A stretch of DNA of 64,000 bases from Ampelomyces quisqualis (lineage: Eukaryota > Ascomycota > Dothideomycetes > Pleosporales > Phaeosphaeriaceae). Made by a program: the position numbers and the translations under genes. The stretch spans positions 744,001 through 808,000 of the forward strand of contig JAGTXZ010000010.1 of assembly GCA_018398575.1 (NCBI GenBank), written 5' to 3'. Positions 40,380 through 53,536 of the stretch are shown here, in pieces; the stretch's first letter is position 1, and each line of letters starts with the position of its first letter. The notes below the pieces were generated by a model. The model was given only the letters and a program-made list of their open reading frames with translations, was not told where the DNA came from and did no database searches.

Positions 40380-40392
40380 AAGTTTCTCTTGT
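40380..40392 (-). other. Probable self-priming primer-binding site of E2
   Basis: On the minus strand it is ACAAGAGAAACTT, starting two bases after the 5' LTR, and it is perfectly complementary to the LTR segment at 40,518-40,530. The pairing has survived in two RIPped copies. Confidence 0.65.
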
Positions 40393-40394
40393 AA

Positions 40395-40693
40395 TGTAAC
40401 AACGCAGGTAGGTACAGCTATTAGGATCAAATTAGATACATATTAGAGGCATATAGGAGTGCGTGTTATATCAGAGATTCTAGATTAGCTATACACCTAT
40501 AGGTCTTGTATAGAAGAACAAGAGAAACTTGTCCTCTATCTATACTATAGGCTTATATTTATAGTAGGCGTAGCAGCTAAGTTAGAGCGCTATTAGAGCG
40601 CTTTTAGTCTTAATCTACTAGCTTCCTACATAATCTGTTACTAAGCCTTTATAAGGTATCAGATGTAACATGTGTTTGCATGTGCTTGTTACA
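40395..40693 (-). repeat. E2 5' LTR
   Basis: 299 bp; it contains the same TATA-like stretch and hairpin as the E1 LTRs. Flanked on its outer side by CTAAC. Confidence 0.95.
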
Positions 40694-40698
40694 CTAAC

Positions 40699-42180
40699 TT
40701 ACGTACACTTATAATTAATCTATTATATCTGTTGCTTTGCAGTATAATAGTCTAGAAAGCACTAGTACTTTATAGTTCTTTTCTATCTTATTTAGGCTAT
40801 ATATTGCAATAATATAGTCTAAGAAGTAAGCTAGATCTTTGTAGTTAAGATTACGCTCTTTAAGTAACTTAATAAAGCTTCTAACATTTATACTATTAAT
40901 AACGCGTATATCTTTAAGCTAGTTAACTAAATTATTAAGCTTATAGTAGGTCTTTTAGAAGTTGTCTATATATAGCTATAGGCTATAGTATATATTTAGA
41001 CACATTAAGATCTGCTAGCTACTATATATAGTCTTAGCTCTTATCTTATTATACTATACGCAACATCTCTAGCAAATAGCGTAAATAAAATCTATTATCT
41101 TAGTAAAATATTTACCTATTATGCTTTTCTTTACTACAAAGTGTAAGAAATAGGCATAGACTTTAGCTTTCTATACACAGGTCTATTAGTTAGTATAGTG
41201 TTGTGCTACCTGCAGGCAGAAATATAACTCTATTATATTAGTAAGTATTATAACCTCTATTACTATAACAAGCCTATAGTATGTTAACACTATATATACT
41301 AAACGTTCTGCAGCAATTAGTAGCTTATCTAAAGCTCTACTACTGTATATTTATAAGGTAGAAACCTATTAATTAGTAACAATACTTATCTGTTTATACA
41401 GTTATTAAACTACTTTAGCTATTCTAGTATAATATTAGTGTCTATCTAAGTAGAATTATTATACTAATAGATATAACTAAGACTATAGATATTTAGGTTC
41501 TTTTTACTATCTATACAAGTTGTATAGTTTAAGAATCCTATAAACTATAGAAGTACTTAGTCTAAGCTATTTGCGTTTATACATAGTACACTAGTTATAT
41601 ACTTTCTATCTAGTCTAAGTCTAGCTTCTAGATTATTTACTAATAGATATTACAGTAAGTGTTTCTAGTATATACTAGCCTTATCTATGTTATATAAATC
41701 CTTAGGCGCGTATCTACTTACTATGTTACAAATCTCTTCTATTATAAGCTTAGTGTTCTTAACTGTTATACTACTATAGTTACTTACTATTTTTGCAAAC
41801 TGTTTATATAACTACACGCTGTATTGTTATTTATATATAGTAAGCTATCTGTTATTAAACTCTAGTATTTTGCAGCTATTGTATTTAGGCAGCTGTTGCT
41901 AAAGTTAACGTATAGTTTTGCAAATTATATTATTAGTAACATTAACGCAGGCTACTTATAACTCTATATACTAGTTATATAGAGCTGCCTTAAGAGTTTT
42001 CTATTGCAAACGCCTATTATACGCGTAATTATAGCTAGTGTATTTAGTTTTATTACTGTCTAGGTGTTCTTGCGTTATTAAAAGAATATTAGTTATATTG
42101 TTTAGTTATATATAGTAGTAAAAGGCTCTAGTAGCCTATATAGTAAGTTGTTGTAGTATTAAATGTAAAAATAATACCTT
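40699..42180 (-). pseudogene. Pogo/Fot1-like transposase remnant
   Basis: The minus-strand frame, with TAG/TAA read through, has a CENP-B-like N-terminal helix-turn-helix region near 41,850-42,100. It then gives LYNIDKASIY at about 41,669-41,699, where pogo transposases have a YNMDETG-type block with the first catalytic Asp. A segment matching the LxxNADGSxxxPLWFIG block follows near 41,560-41,620. Catalytic acids are damaged (E to K). The C-terminal part is separated by E2 and resumes below 33,578. These enzymes insert at TA sites, but no TIR pair was found. Confidence 0.6.
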
Positions 42181-42489
42181 ATATTTACAAACTTTAACAC
42201 GTTCTGCAATAGTCTAGGTATAACCATATTACTAGTTAAGTATTAGACCTTAACCTATCTATAAACTAAATAATATAGGCTTAAAGTTATAGTAGCAGAA
42301 TAATAGTAGAAACTAGATATATTTACAAAGAGTAATCTACTATCTAATGTAGTAAAGATAATACTCTTATGCATGCTAATACTCTAGTAGCTACTTATAG
42401 TATTTAATATAAAACAAAATCTAAGCTTAGCCTTAAACCTATACTAGTATAATTATAGCACTAATTAGTTACTCTAGGTGCTTATTGCA

Positions 42490-42890
42490 ATAGATAGCTT
42501 ACAATTAACGCTAATAGTACTCTCTAGTAGATAACAGTTATAGACAGTACAACGCAACTGTAGCTACTAGTTATTTAAAGAGCTTACTGCTGTAGTAGGT
42601 TGCGTATAGCACTAGTAGTATTCTCTAGTAAATAACAGTTACTAACAGTGTAACGTAACTATAGCTGCTAGTTGTTAGAGAAGCTTACTGCAGTAGTAGG
42701 TTACGTATAGCACTAGTAGTATTCTTTAGTAGATAATAGTTACTAATAGTGTAATGCAACTATAGCTACTAGTTGTTAGAAAAGCCTACTGTAGTAGTAG
42801 GTTGCGTGCAGCACTAGTAGTATTCTTTAGTAAATAATAGTTACTAACAGTGCAACGCAACTATAGCTGCTAGTTATTAGAAAAGCCTAA
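42490..42890. repeat. Tandem array, about 118 bp, four units
   Basis: Each unit contains GCACTAGTAGTATTCT or its variant, then AACAGTTACTAACAGTG, then CTATAGCTGCTAGTTGTTAGA. Units differ mainly by C/T and G/A changes. Confidence 0.85.
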
Positions 42891-42899
42891 TTATAGAAA

Positions 42900-43490
42900 T
42901 TAATGCGTTTAAAGTGTTTACTGCCTTATATACTATGTATAAGATTTATAAAGTATTACGCGTTACTTCTTATATATATTCTTTTCTACTAAGCGTATCT
43001 AAGACAAACAAATATAGGCTTGTTATTTTAATTTATACAAGTGTTCTTTAAAGTCTTAGCTATATCTACTAGCGTAGTAGGTATCCTTTTTATTAATAGC
43101 TAGCAGCATCTTAGTGTAAATAAGTTTAATGCACGTAACTTCTTTGCGTTAGTAGAAGTTCTTAAAGCTATAATAAAGCTTAGTAATAGTATAGGACTTA
43201 AGGTTGTATAAGTTATAGTTAGAATATCTTAATATCTAAACGTTAGATTACTACTTATAGAGTCTAATAGAAATGCATTATATATAGTATAAGAAAGGTT
43301 ACAAATACTTAGGTAGGCTTTACTATTAAAAAGCTTAATAAAAGTGCTAGGATAGAGAAGTTCTAACAAACAACTATAACTGAATATTGTTCTTAATTTT
43401 TGCCTATAATAATATATAGACAAAAGCATGTAAATTGTAGTTATATCTCTAATATTATCTAGTTACCTAATAGCATAAGAATTGCGTTCT
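42900..43490. other. Unassigned A+T-rich stretch between tandem arrays
   Basis: RIP-type words throughout. A 66-codon minus-strand open stretch (43,229-43,429) has an ATG but no recognisable motif and ordinary RIP composition; I do not call it a gene. Confidence 0.4.
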
Positions 43491-43491
43491 T

Positions 43492-43887
43492 AAGTTAAGC
43501 TAAGTTATTAATATGCGCACTAAAATACTATTATAGCTGTTAGCGTAGAGATCTTTGTTGTTAAACACGTTATAAGGTATTTTAGTTAAGTAATAGTATT
43601 ACAAGACATAACAAAGTTGTTACAACAATAGCGCTCTTATATTAGGCTAAGTTATTAATGTGTACACTAGGATGCTATTATAGCTATTAGCGTAGAGATC
43701 TTTGTTATTAAACACGTTATAAGGTATCTTAGTTAAGTAATAGTATTATAGGATATAATAAAGTTATTGCAACAATAGCGCTCTTATATTAGGCTAAGTT
43801 ATTAATATGCGTACTAGAATGCTATTATAGCTATTAGCGTAAAGATCTTTGTTATTAAACATGTTATAAGGTATCTTAGTTAAGCTA
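43492..43887. repeat. Tandem array, about 180 bp, roughly 2.3 units
   Basis: Units start near 43,495, 43,660 and 43,795 with AAGCTAAGTTATTAATATGCG or AGGCTAAGTTATTAATGTG-type words and share GATCTTTGTT, TTAAACACGTTATAAGGTAT and AACAATAGCGCTCTTATATT. The last unit is partial. Confidence 0.85.
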
Positions 43888-44219
43888 TAACATCTAAACA
43901 GTTACTAAAGAGTCTATTTAGGACATAAATTTACTTCTATACTAGTAGGCTAAGAAGTAGTGTAGGTGTAGTACTAACAATATAGTAAAGCTTAGTTCTA
44001 GATTTTTAAACTACACAAACATATAGACGTAATAGGTATAGTTTTAGTTTTATAAGAATAAAAATAAAATAAAGAATTAAGTCTTTAAGACTTATAGAGA
44101 ATATATATATAAAGATAGTAACATTTAATTAGAAGTATAAGTTACATGTTAAGAAGCAGCTATATATATAACCTACACGTAGTTTGTTTTATATATTACA
44201 AACGCAGCTCTTAGTCTTA

Positions 44220-44475
44220 TAATAGATAAAAATAATGTAATATACTATATATGTTTTAACAAAAGACTATTACCTTAACTCTAAGACTAGAGATATATAA
44301 GTAAATTTATTTCTAATTTTAAGGTTAGAAAAATGTAAGAAGGCGCAAGTATATTATAGATAAAAATAATATAAAGTTTTATATATATTCTAACAAAAGA
44401 CTATTACTTTAACTCTAAGACTAGAGATATATAGGTAAATTTATCTCTAGTTTTAAGGTTAGAAAAACATATATA
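44220..44475. repeat. Direct duplication of about 125 bp, each with an internal hairpin
   Basis: Two units (about 44,222-44,336 and 44,352-44,473) share AACAAAAGACTATTAC and TTTTAAGGTTAGAAAAA. Within each unit TTAACTCTAAGACTAGAGATA and TATCTCTAGTTTTAAGGTTA are near-inverted, giving a stem of about 18 bp. It may be the end region of the pogo-like element. Confidence 0.7.
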
Positions 44476-45099
44476 TAGTAAGAGGTAGAGTATAGCTAGC
44501 TAGTAAGGCTATTATATACTCTATTAGCACTAATAGTTTAAGAGTAAGCAGCACGTAGATGCGTTTAAAGTACAGTAGTTTATTAATAGTATTTGTTACT
44601 ATTTAGCCCCTATTGTATTTGCATATTATAGTAAGTAGAAATAGTAGTCTCTAGTAGATAACTGTTCTATACTGTGCTAGAGAAAGAATATAGATTAGAT
44701 CTATAGGCATTTTAAAACTAAATAAGATTAAATATACTAGCTGCTTAGAATATTAGTTAACACTGTATATAAATTATAGTTATTATTTCTTACTATTAAG
44801 TAATTACCTACGCCTATTACTAGTCTTACCTATAGTATATATAGTACACTATTCTACTTGCTTCTATCTATACTAAGCCTAGCTACCTTAGTACAAGTTG
44901 TATACTAGGCTGCTAAAGCTACTAGTCTATTTTTTTTTATACATTTAAACCTTATATGTGTCTACTTATAGGTATACTTACTTTTTTGTGCGTTTAGGTT
45001 CTAATATATATATTCTAAACGCGCAGTAACTTACTTATTCTAGAGTGTTAATATTTTTTAGTATAAAAATTATTATTAATATTAATCTTTATTAAGCTG
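44476..45099. other. Unassigned A+T-rich spacer
   Basis: No motif, repeat or convincing frame seen, only RIP-type composition. The start of element D must lie near its right edge. Confidence 0.4.
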
Positions 45100-46995
45100 T
45101 GTTAGCTAGCCTAACTAACCTAGTTGTTAATAAGTAAGTACTAGTGTAATAACATAACATTTGTTAGTGTAATAAGAAATATAAAAGAAAAGAAAAATAT
45201 TAGTTATTACGCCTACAACTATTAGTAAAGTTCTGTACACAAGTTAAGTAACTATTAGCTATAGTAGACTTTAGTAGACTATAGTAAACAACAGACTGTA
45301 CAGCACAAAATAGATACTGCTAGTAACTACCTTAACACTACGTAACTAATATTAATACTGTTTTTATACACTTAGTCTTCTTATACCTAAACTACAAAGT
45401 TATATATAAGTAAATTAGTAATAGATTATATATATATACTATATAGCTTTTACACTAAGACGTATATAGGACTTATTAAATATAGTGCTTAATACTAGAC
45501 GCGTTGCTTCTTACTACTTAATAATACGCTAGTTATAACTCTTAACACTACAATATAATAGTATAACTCTAACAGCTGTAACGCAATAGATGCTACTATA
45601 GATAACGCAGCACCTGTTTTATATAGTAATACTTTATATAAACATAACTATACTCTAGCTAAATATAAGGCAAGAGAGTAGATAGGCTTAATATTAGCGT
45701 CTATATAAGAATAGAACAAGCTGTTCAAGACAGTAAGTAGAAAGCACGCTAGCAAACTATTTAGTTTAAAAATAGCAGACGCAAAGTAGTAGGCTATATA
45801 TAGCCAAATAGTACACGCGTACTATTACTAATAGAAATAATATAGTAGAGTCCTTTAGTTCTTTTTTTGTACTAGTAATTGCATTATAGCTGCAAAGAAT
45901 AAAATGTATATTAGGTAATATTAACAGCCTCTTTACTAATATATAGCTATATAAGCTATATTTATAGCTATAGTTCTAATTAGGGCGCTAATAGCAATAG
46001 GCTATATTAAATATTTAATCTAGGCTATAAGATAACATATAGATACATAAGAACGTTGCAATTATATCTAGGTTATTAAACCTTTAACCTAACTAACATA
46101 TATTTATATACTAGAACATTATATTATAGATTACTTTTATACTTAGTTATTACCTATTTACTAATAAGATAGTTTACGCACCTAGCTGTTTATTTACAAG
46201 CACGCCTAATAATCCTATAAGAGTGTATTATAAACTACACTTAGAAGATTAGTAGTAGTTAATATAATAGCGCTTACTAGATAGTGTAACTATTATACTA
46301 GTTATACTAGTAGTAGACAAAACATAGTTATCTATAATATCTAGTAACATAGTAGCATAGCTAATATATATTACTATTAGAAATCTTAACTATAAGGCAT
46401 AACAACGCAGAACAACACCTAGAATACTACTAGCTAGATTTATTCTAACAGCTAAGCTTCTAGACTTTATTCTAAAGAGTAAAGTATATTATTACTATAT
46501 AGGCAAACTGTTATTGCGTAAGTACTAACTACAACGTTAATAATAAAAGGTTACTATAGAAGACAAAAGCTAACTAGTAACTATAGCACTTAAAGAGGCT
46601 ACTAAGTATAGCATATAACTAGAGTGTGCTAACTAACAGACGCAATAGTATTACCTAACTATTTGTGCAATTCTAGCTAACTATAAAGAGTAAGTGCTAC
46701 TAATAGGTATAAAAAAAACAGATACTGTACTTAATGCATAGTACTACTAGACAAATAAGAGAACTTGTGCAACAAATATCTATAGCAAACAGAAGAGTAT
46801 ATACGCTTGTAATAGAGTTATTATTTTAATAAAAAACATAAGGATTACGTTTATCTAGTAGAGTACTTTAGCTAGAATTACTATAACTTTAATATATATA
46901 AGTTATTAGCTATAGATATATTATATCTACTACTTAAGAGGTTAGTTATAAAGATATTAGAGTTTACAAAAGACATGCTAATAGATATATACTCT
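45100..46995 (+). mobile_element. Large DNA element D, 5' segment
   Basis: The readable frame at 45,400-46,995 continues in sense across the G array into 57,405. The left edge is approximate; no TIR was found. Target duplication ACTCT at 46,991-46,995 and 57,405-57,409 proves that the G array inserted into this element. Confidence 0.6.
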
Positions 46996-47182
46996 TGTAA
47001 TAGGCTAGGCTTTGCCTAGCCCTTTGCCTTCTTAGAAAGAGCTTAGTCTAGCCTTACTACCTCTTTATAGACTAGCACGCACAGAGGGTATATAAACCTC
47101 TTCTGTAACTAGTAGAGAAGCTTAAGAAATATAACTCTTTTTAGCACCTTATTATTCTATCTTTGCAGGCTAGCCTATAACA
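46996..47182 (+). repeat. G2 outer 5' LTR
   Basis: 187 bp with the GGCTAGGC/GCCTAGCC hairpin and TATATAAA. Preceded by ACTCT. Confidence 0.95.
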
Positions 47183-47389
47183 ATTGTATTTCTTTCTAAT
47201 ACAACAATAACTGCAGAATAGCTCTATCTAACTAACACTCTAACACTAAGTTAGAGCCTAAAGAGCAGGAGTCTTAAACTAACCTTTAGGCTTGCTGTGC
47301 TCTGTTAGATAGTTACCTTTAAGCTATAGAAAACTAAATTAACGCTCTAAGGACAGTACTCTAGTCCCTTGTTACTTAACTTATAAACT

Positions 47390-48360
47390 CTTCTTTCCCC
47401 TCTTTAGCCTCTACGCTAAACCCTCTTCTAGTACCTTATAACGCGTAAACTACTAGAAATTTAACGCTTACTACTTCTGCTCTTCTTCTAGTCTAACGCA
47501 AGCTGCTACCTCTAGGCAACTTGTTTTTAGGCAATAAGTCTTGCTTTACTGCCTAAGAGGTTACTATAACCTATAAGCTTAAGACTAACTCTACTTTTAT
47601 TAGAAGCGCCTAGGACTAATACGCCTTTATTTAGGCTAACTTGTTGCCAAAGGTCTAACAGAAAGTTACCTCCTACTACGCTAGCAGAGGAGAAGCAGGT
47701 AATTAAGACTCTGTAAACTTTATAAAATATCTTAATTTCTGCTATAAGAATAAGTATAGTAAAGAATGTACTTAAGTAGTTTTAGAAAGGCTGCGCTAGG
47801 CTAAGAAGAAGTCCTTTGCTAACTTCTTCTTACGCTTTAAGTCTCTTCTCTTATAATATAAAGAAGCAATATAGAATAATAAACAGCAACTTAATAAATT
47901 ATAATATGCCCTAAACTACTCTCTATAATACGTTACTCTTTACTATAGCGTTTCCTGTACTAATTACAACTAGGCAGTAGTAGAATATTAATCTATTGCA
48001 ATTAACTTAGAAACTGCAGCTATTAAGAAGTATTAACACTTATATACAAAAGAAGAGACCTAGGCAAAGAAAGACTTAGACAGAGACGTTAAGATAGTAA
48101 CAGTGTCTACAGTTAGTATAGGTTTAGAGACAAAGAAATAGGTTAAGGCCTAGCAAGTAAATAGTATAAGCTAACCTTAGTTAAAAAACTAGGTCTTTAA
48201 GAAGCTCTATAAGCAGCGTTGTAATAGTAATCTGTATACGCGTTGTAGTAAGCAAGGACACTACGTGCAAGGCTGTCTAAACGCAGTATAGATCTACGCT
48301 GTTAGCGCTTTACGTAGCAAGAAAGCTCTAATAGAGATTTTAAAAAACTAGTAGCCTTTA
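47390..48360 (+). pseudogene. G2 gag remnant
   Basis: Counterpart of G1 gag with more C-to-T and G-to-A changes. The zinc knuckle at about 48,235-48,276 reads YTRCSKQGHYVQGC, with the first Cys lost and the other three ligands kept. Confidence 0.72.
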
Positions 48361-48399
48361 CCTTCTTAGAGGGATAGAGGCGCCCCTTAAATAGCGTTA

Positions 48400-51300
48400 G
48401 TAGAGAAGACAAGAAACAAGAGACGCTACTTAACTACTTTAACAGCAACCTATTTCTTGTTCTACTATTACTAGATAGCGCTACTAACGTTAATGCCTTA
48501 GTAGATATAGAATACAAGTGTTACAGCGCTATTAACGCTGCGCTAGCAGATAGGATAAGAGTACACACTACTAATATTCTGCTATAACGCCTAAAGCAGG
48601 CTACTACAAATAGTATGCCTATGCTAATTACTTAAATTGCGTTCTTAGACTATAATATTAATAGTTAGTAATTGCAATTAGTTACTTACTTAGTCTCTAG
48701 CCTTACCTATAACTTAATCCTAGGGAAACTATAGCTAGCCTATAAAGAAGTAGCTATTTATGCAACTAACAGTATAATAACTATTAGGTAGGCTAAAAAC
48801 CTACTTGTAAAGAAGAAGGCCTACTATACTACCCTACTACTCCTAAAAGAAATTAGCGCTACTAAAGTAATATAGAAGTTTTGTAACTATTCTAAGTTAC
48901 AAAAGCGCTGCATAATGTTTGCTATAACTAGTATTTACGCTATAACAAACATGTTAAGTAAGTTACCTAAGGAGTAGATATTAATAACCTTACTTCTACT
49001 ACAGATCTTAGACTTTGCAGATGTTTTTAACAAACGCTTTGCCTCTAGTCTACCTTTGCATAGAAGCTAGATAGACTATTATATCTAACTCTAACTAAGT
49101 AAGGATAGAAAGACCCTAGACTTTCCTTAGAGTCTGTTGTACTCTATGCCTTGCAATTAGCTAATAGAGCTGTAATAGTAAGTTACAGACCTTCTAGATA
49201 AGGGCTAGATCTGCGCTAGCTCCTCTGTAGTAAGAGCTCTAGTCTTGCTAGTAAAGAAGGCTTTAGGTGTATAGCGCCTCTGTGTTAACTACTAGGCTCT
49301 AAATAAAATTACAAAGGTAGATTAATACCTACTCTTATTAATTAAAGAAATCCTTTATACACTCTTTTAGGTAAAGTAGTTTACAAAGGTTAATGTTTAC
49401 TTAGCCTTCTACTAGATAAGGGTTATAGTAGAAGATAAGCACCTTATAGCGTTTTGCATACGCTTTAGCTTCTTTAAGTAGCTTATCTGTCCTATAGAAC
49501 TCTCTAGTGCACTCTTCTCTTTTTAGCGTTACATTAATACTACCCTTAAAGAAACGCTAGAAGACTTTACTACAGTATACCTAGATAATATACTTATCTA
49601 CTCTAGTAGTTTACTTAAAGACTACTATAGTAAGGTGCAACAGGTCCTCTAACTTCTTTGTAACGCCTATCTGTACCTAGACCTTAAGAAGTGTGCTTTT
49701 GTAACAAAGATAGTTAAGTATCTAGAATATATTATTAAGGCAGGATAGGCTATCTAGCCTAACTCTGCTAAGGTATAAGCTATTACAGAATAAGAGCCCC
49801 TAACATTCTCTTAAGGAGTCTAGAGTTTTCTTAGGTTTGCTAACTTCTATAGAGACTTTATGCTAAATTTCTTTAGCGTTACAGCCTTCTTGCATGCGTT
49901 AACAAAGAAGAACGCTGCCTTTCTATAGATAACTAAAGCGTAACACGCGTTTAACTGCTTAAAGCGTGTCTTTAGCTCTAAACTAGTTCTAACTTAGTAG
50001 AACTCTATATAGCCTATAATAGTAGAAGTAGATAGCTTTAGAAGTACTCTTAGAGAGTGCCTCTTGCAGGACGTTAATAGAGTGCTTTACCTTATTGTAT
50101 ACTACTCTGCATCCTTATTGCTAGTATAACGCAACTATACTATCTATAATAAGAAGCTTATAGTAGTTATTAAATGCCTTAAAGTATAGACGCTAGAGCT
50201 TTAAAGTGTCTATAAGTTATTTACTATTTTTATAGACTACAAGAATTTAGAATACTTTATAACTACGCAATTGCTTATAGAGTAACAACAACGTTAGTTA
50301 GAACTGCTGTCTAAATTCTACTTTTACTTCTAGTACTACCTAGGGCGCCTTACTACTTGTTTAGACGCGCTAAGCTAGCGTAAGCAGGATGCGCAGGGTT
50401 ACATGCTACAACTAGAGCGCGTTATAACTTTACTTTCTATTTAGTCTGCGTCTATATAGCTCTATAAGAGAGACTGTTTACTTTCTCTAAGAGATCTTCT
50501 CTTCTTAAACTAGTACATGCAAGAGCTTTAAGATAAGGCTATACGCTAGGATAAGACATATTAAGCCTATTTGCAAGTAGTACACTAGAGCGCTAGAGTA
50601 TTTCTATTAGAAGCTAAGATAAATTAATAAGTTAGTAACTATAATGTCTTTGCGCATAGCGCGCTTTAGTAGAAAGGCGTAATATAGCTACTAAGGTAAA
50701 AGCTACTTACTATAATAGTTATTTAGCAAGCGCATAACTTAAACTTAGCTAGTTACCTAGGCAAAAATAAGACGTTTTAGATCTTACGTAGAGACTATTA
50801 TTAGGATAAGATAGCTGTAGACGTTACTTAGTTTATCTGTAACTATTATTGTTACAGAGCTTACGTGTCTTGCCTCTAACAATAGAGTCTTTTACAGCTA
50901 ATTCTAGTTGCAGATTAATACTAGGCCTAAATCTCTATAGATTTTATAGTAAATCTCCTATAAGCTTGCAAAGCCTTTCTCTAATATCTCTTAGTTATTA
51001 CAGATAGGCTGTCTAAATACGTGCAACTAGAAGCTATGCTGTTAATAAAGGCTAAAGAGTGCGCAGAGCAATTTAAAGAAGTCTAGTAGTAGTTTTATAG
51101 TTTCCTAAGCAGTATAATTAGTAACTACAGCTTAGACTAGCTAGAGAGATTCTAGAAAACTCTATGCAAGCTTGTTAGAGTTAAACAACTTCTGTCTACA
51201 GCACACTATCCTTAAACAGACAGCAGCACAAAACAAGCTAACTAAGAAGTACAATTAGTCCTAAGAGTTATAATAAACTTTTCTTAAACAAATTGGCCCT

Positions 51301-52010
51301 AGTACCTTGCTACTTACTAGCTAGCGCTTAACAACAGGAACTCTTCTATAACTAGTATTAGCTCTAATTTACTACTAAACAGATATAATATACTACCTAT
51401 CTAGCCTAAGCATATCTAACAAGTATTCTGTATAATAGCAAAGAAGAGGGCTGTTTAGTTTGTGCGCTACTTACAAGAAGGAATAGAAATAGCCTAAGCA
51501 GTAATCTTATATACTTAGTAGAAATAACAAGAGGCTACAGATTAGGCACGTTAACTAGCACGCTAATATCAGGTTAGAGATAGAGTGTAGTTCTTAATAA
51601 GAAACGTTAAAACAGTATAGTAAAGTAAGAAGTTAGACTAGCTATAAGTAAAGTATACTATAGTAGCTGTACTAACGCTACTTACAGTTACTTTAGATTT
51701 ACTAGGAAGCCTTTATAAAACAGTGCACGTTAACCTTGTTAAACTAGCCTCTAAAGACCTACTCCTAAGCCAAGTCTTCTAAGACTCTAGACTAGGACTA
51801 GCGCTAGAACTAGAGGACAAGAACAAAGATCTGCGCGAATAGGAAGTAGAAGAAATACTCTAAGAGAAAAACGCACAAGGCTGTAATAAGAAACAAGTGC
51901 TAGTTAAGTAGAAGAGATAGCTTATACTATTATAGCACCTAAAGAAGAACTTTTTTAATACAAAAGCACTTTACACATTTAAAGGTAACTAGACAAAGCG
52001 TTTATAAGGC
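48400..52010 (+). pseudogene. G2 pol remnant
   Basis: Protease VDTG has become VDIE (48,501-48,512). RT YLDD reads YLDN (49,578-49,589), as in G1. The integrase core is at about 50,930-51,260 and the chromodomain at about 51,820-51,970. Protease and RT share one frame, so the frame break in G1 is specific to G1. Confidence 0.82.
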
Positions 52011-52499
52011 AATATTACTTAAGGAATAATAAGTACATAAATTTAGAGCTACGTAGGCTATAGGAAATTTATTTTAGGCCCTAAAGGGGTAACTATCTAG
52101 GGACAGCTAGGCTCTTACAAAAGACTCTAAGAAGTTAGCCTAAGAGTACAACAAAGACACAACAGCTTAGGCCTAATCTCTAATAAAGAGTAACTTGTTA
52201 TTATTAGGGGATATAGAGTAGTAATAGTAGTAATAGAGTAGGCCTAAAAGGCTATTACTAAAGCCTAGGGGCAACGCTGCGTATAGCTTAAAGTAAGGAG
52301 AGATAAGAGTAGTAGTAAGGGCAGCGCAAAAGAAGGCCTTGCGCAATCTTTAGTTAGTAAACTTATAGACTAGAGGCAGGCTAGCTACTACTTATATTCT
52401 GGTTGGCTATAATCTTGCGCTATAACGCTATTATCTCTTATATACCTTAACCTAATATGTTTAGAGCAGGAACTAGGTTGTTTACCTAGTTCCTGCAGC

Positions 52500-53056
52500 T
52501 AGGCGTTGCAACAACAAGAGACAACAATAGAGTATTAGAGGTAGAGCTAAAGGCTAAGGCTATTACGCTGCTATTCTAAGTAAGCTAGTAAGCTGCCTTA
52601 AAGTTAAGCTTAGCGTTATAGAACTATAGTAAGTTAGGAGAATAGTTGCAGAATAAGTGCAGACAGAAAACTGCTTACAGCCTTTAAGTACGTAGAAGCG
52701 CGTATACTAGCCTTCTTAACGTACACCTCTATATTCTTACTGTTAGTAATAAGCTTATAGGCCTTAAGCGCTGCGCAAAGAGCTAGATGCGCAGAAAGCT
52801 AGCCTGTAAATAACTTATAACAGTATTTTACTATGTAATAAGAGCTGTACTTCTTACTGCTATCTTATATATAGTTAATATAGCTGCAAACTGCGCACTT
52901 CTTAACATACAATAAGTAGTTAAACTGTATGCGCTTTAGTGTTGCAGCTTTGTTATTAGAGTTACTAGTTACTTTATAACTACTTGTATAGCAATAGCGC
53001 CTTAAGAGCGTAACAGAGTTAGAGAAAGGGCACTTAGAGCGCGCAGGAGACAACAT
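52500..53056 (-). pseudogene. Antisense cysteine-motif ORF of G2
   Basis: ATG at 53,054-53,056; the first 63 codons (MLSPARSKCPFSN...) are open to 52,865 and closely match G1. Downstream the CX2CX6C region is more eroded. Confidence 0.5.
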
Positions 53057-53349
53057 TAGAAAGTAATTAATAGGTTAATTGTTAAAGAAGCAGGTGCAGT
53101 TAGTGTGCAGTCTAGGCGTAGTCTAAAGGTAGAGAAGAAACTAAAGGAGGATAGTGTTAGTAGTGCAGGAACTAGGACAGAGCTAGCTAAGCGCTAACAC
53201 AAAATTATAGTAGGCGCACAGACGCACGCGCATAGCAGGCAGCTAGGTAACAAGTAGCGCTAGAATAACCTTAGCCTGTCTGCGTAACGCAATTGCTATA
53301 TTACAACAATACAGGCTCCTATATTAAGAGAAGGGTAAGTAAAAAGGTA

Positions 53350-53536
53350 TGTAATAGGCTAGGCTTTGCCTAGCCCTTTGCCTTCTTAAGACGAGCTTAG
53401 TCTAGCCTTACTACCTCTTTATAGACTAGTACGCACAGAGAGTATATAAACCTCTTCTGTAACTAGTAAAGAAGCTTAAGAAATATAACTCTTTCTAGCA
53501 CCTTATTATTCTATCTTTGCGGGCTAGCACATAACA
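53350..53536 (+). repeat. Middle LTR of the G2-G3 array
   Basis: 187 bp if the altered end is included; clean to about 53,527. Preceded by a purine tract (AAGAGAAGGG, then AAAAAGGTA). Confidence 0.9.

Larger units (their letters stand above)
33579..40693 (-). mobile_element. Ty3/gypsy chromovirus E2 (299-bp LTRs), complete in length
   Basis: LTRs lie at 33,579-33,877 and 40,395-40,693 and the target duplication CTAAC flanks the element. It is 7,115 bp, uninterrupted, in inverted orientation relative to E1. It contains more surviving TCA/TGA words than its neighbours. It serves as the empty-site reference for the G1 insertion in E1. Confidence 0.96.

Noticed and set aside
43229..43429. Minus-strand 66-codon frame with ATG
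   Set aside because: No motif, lies between tandem arrays, composition as in surrounding RIPped DNA.
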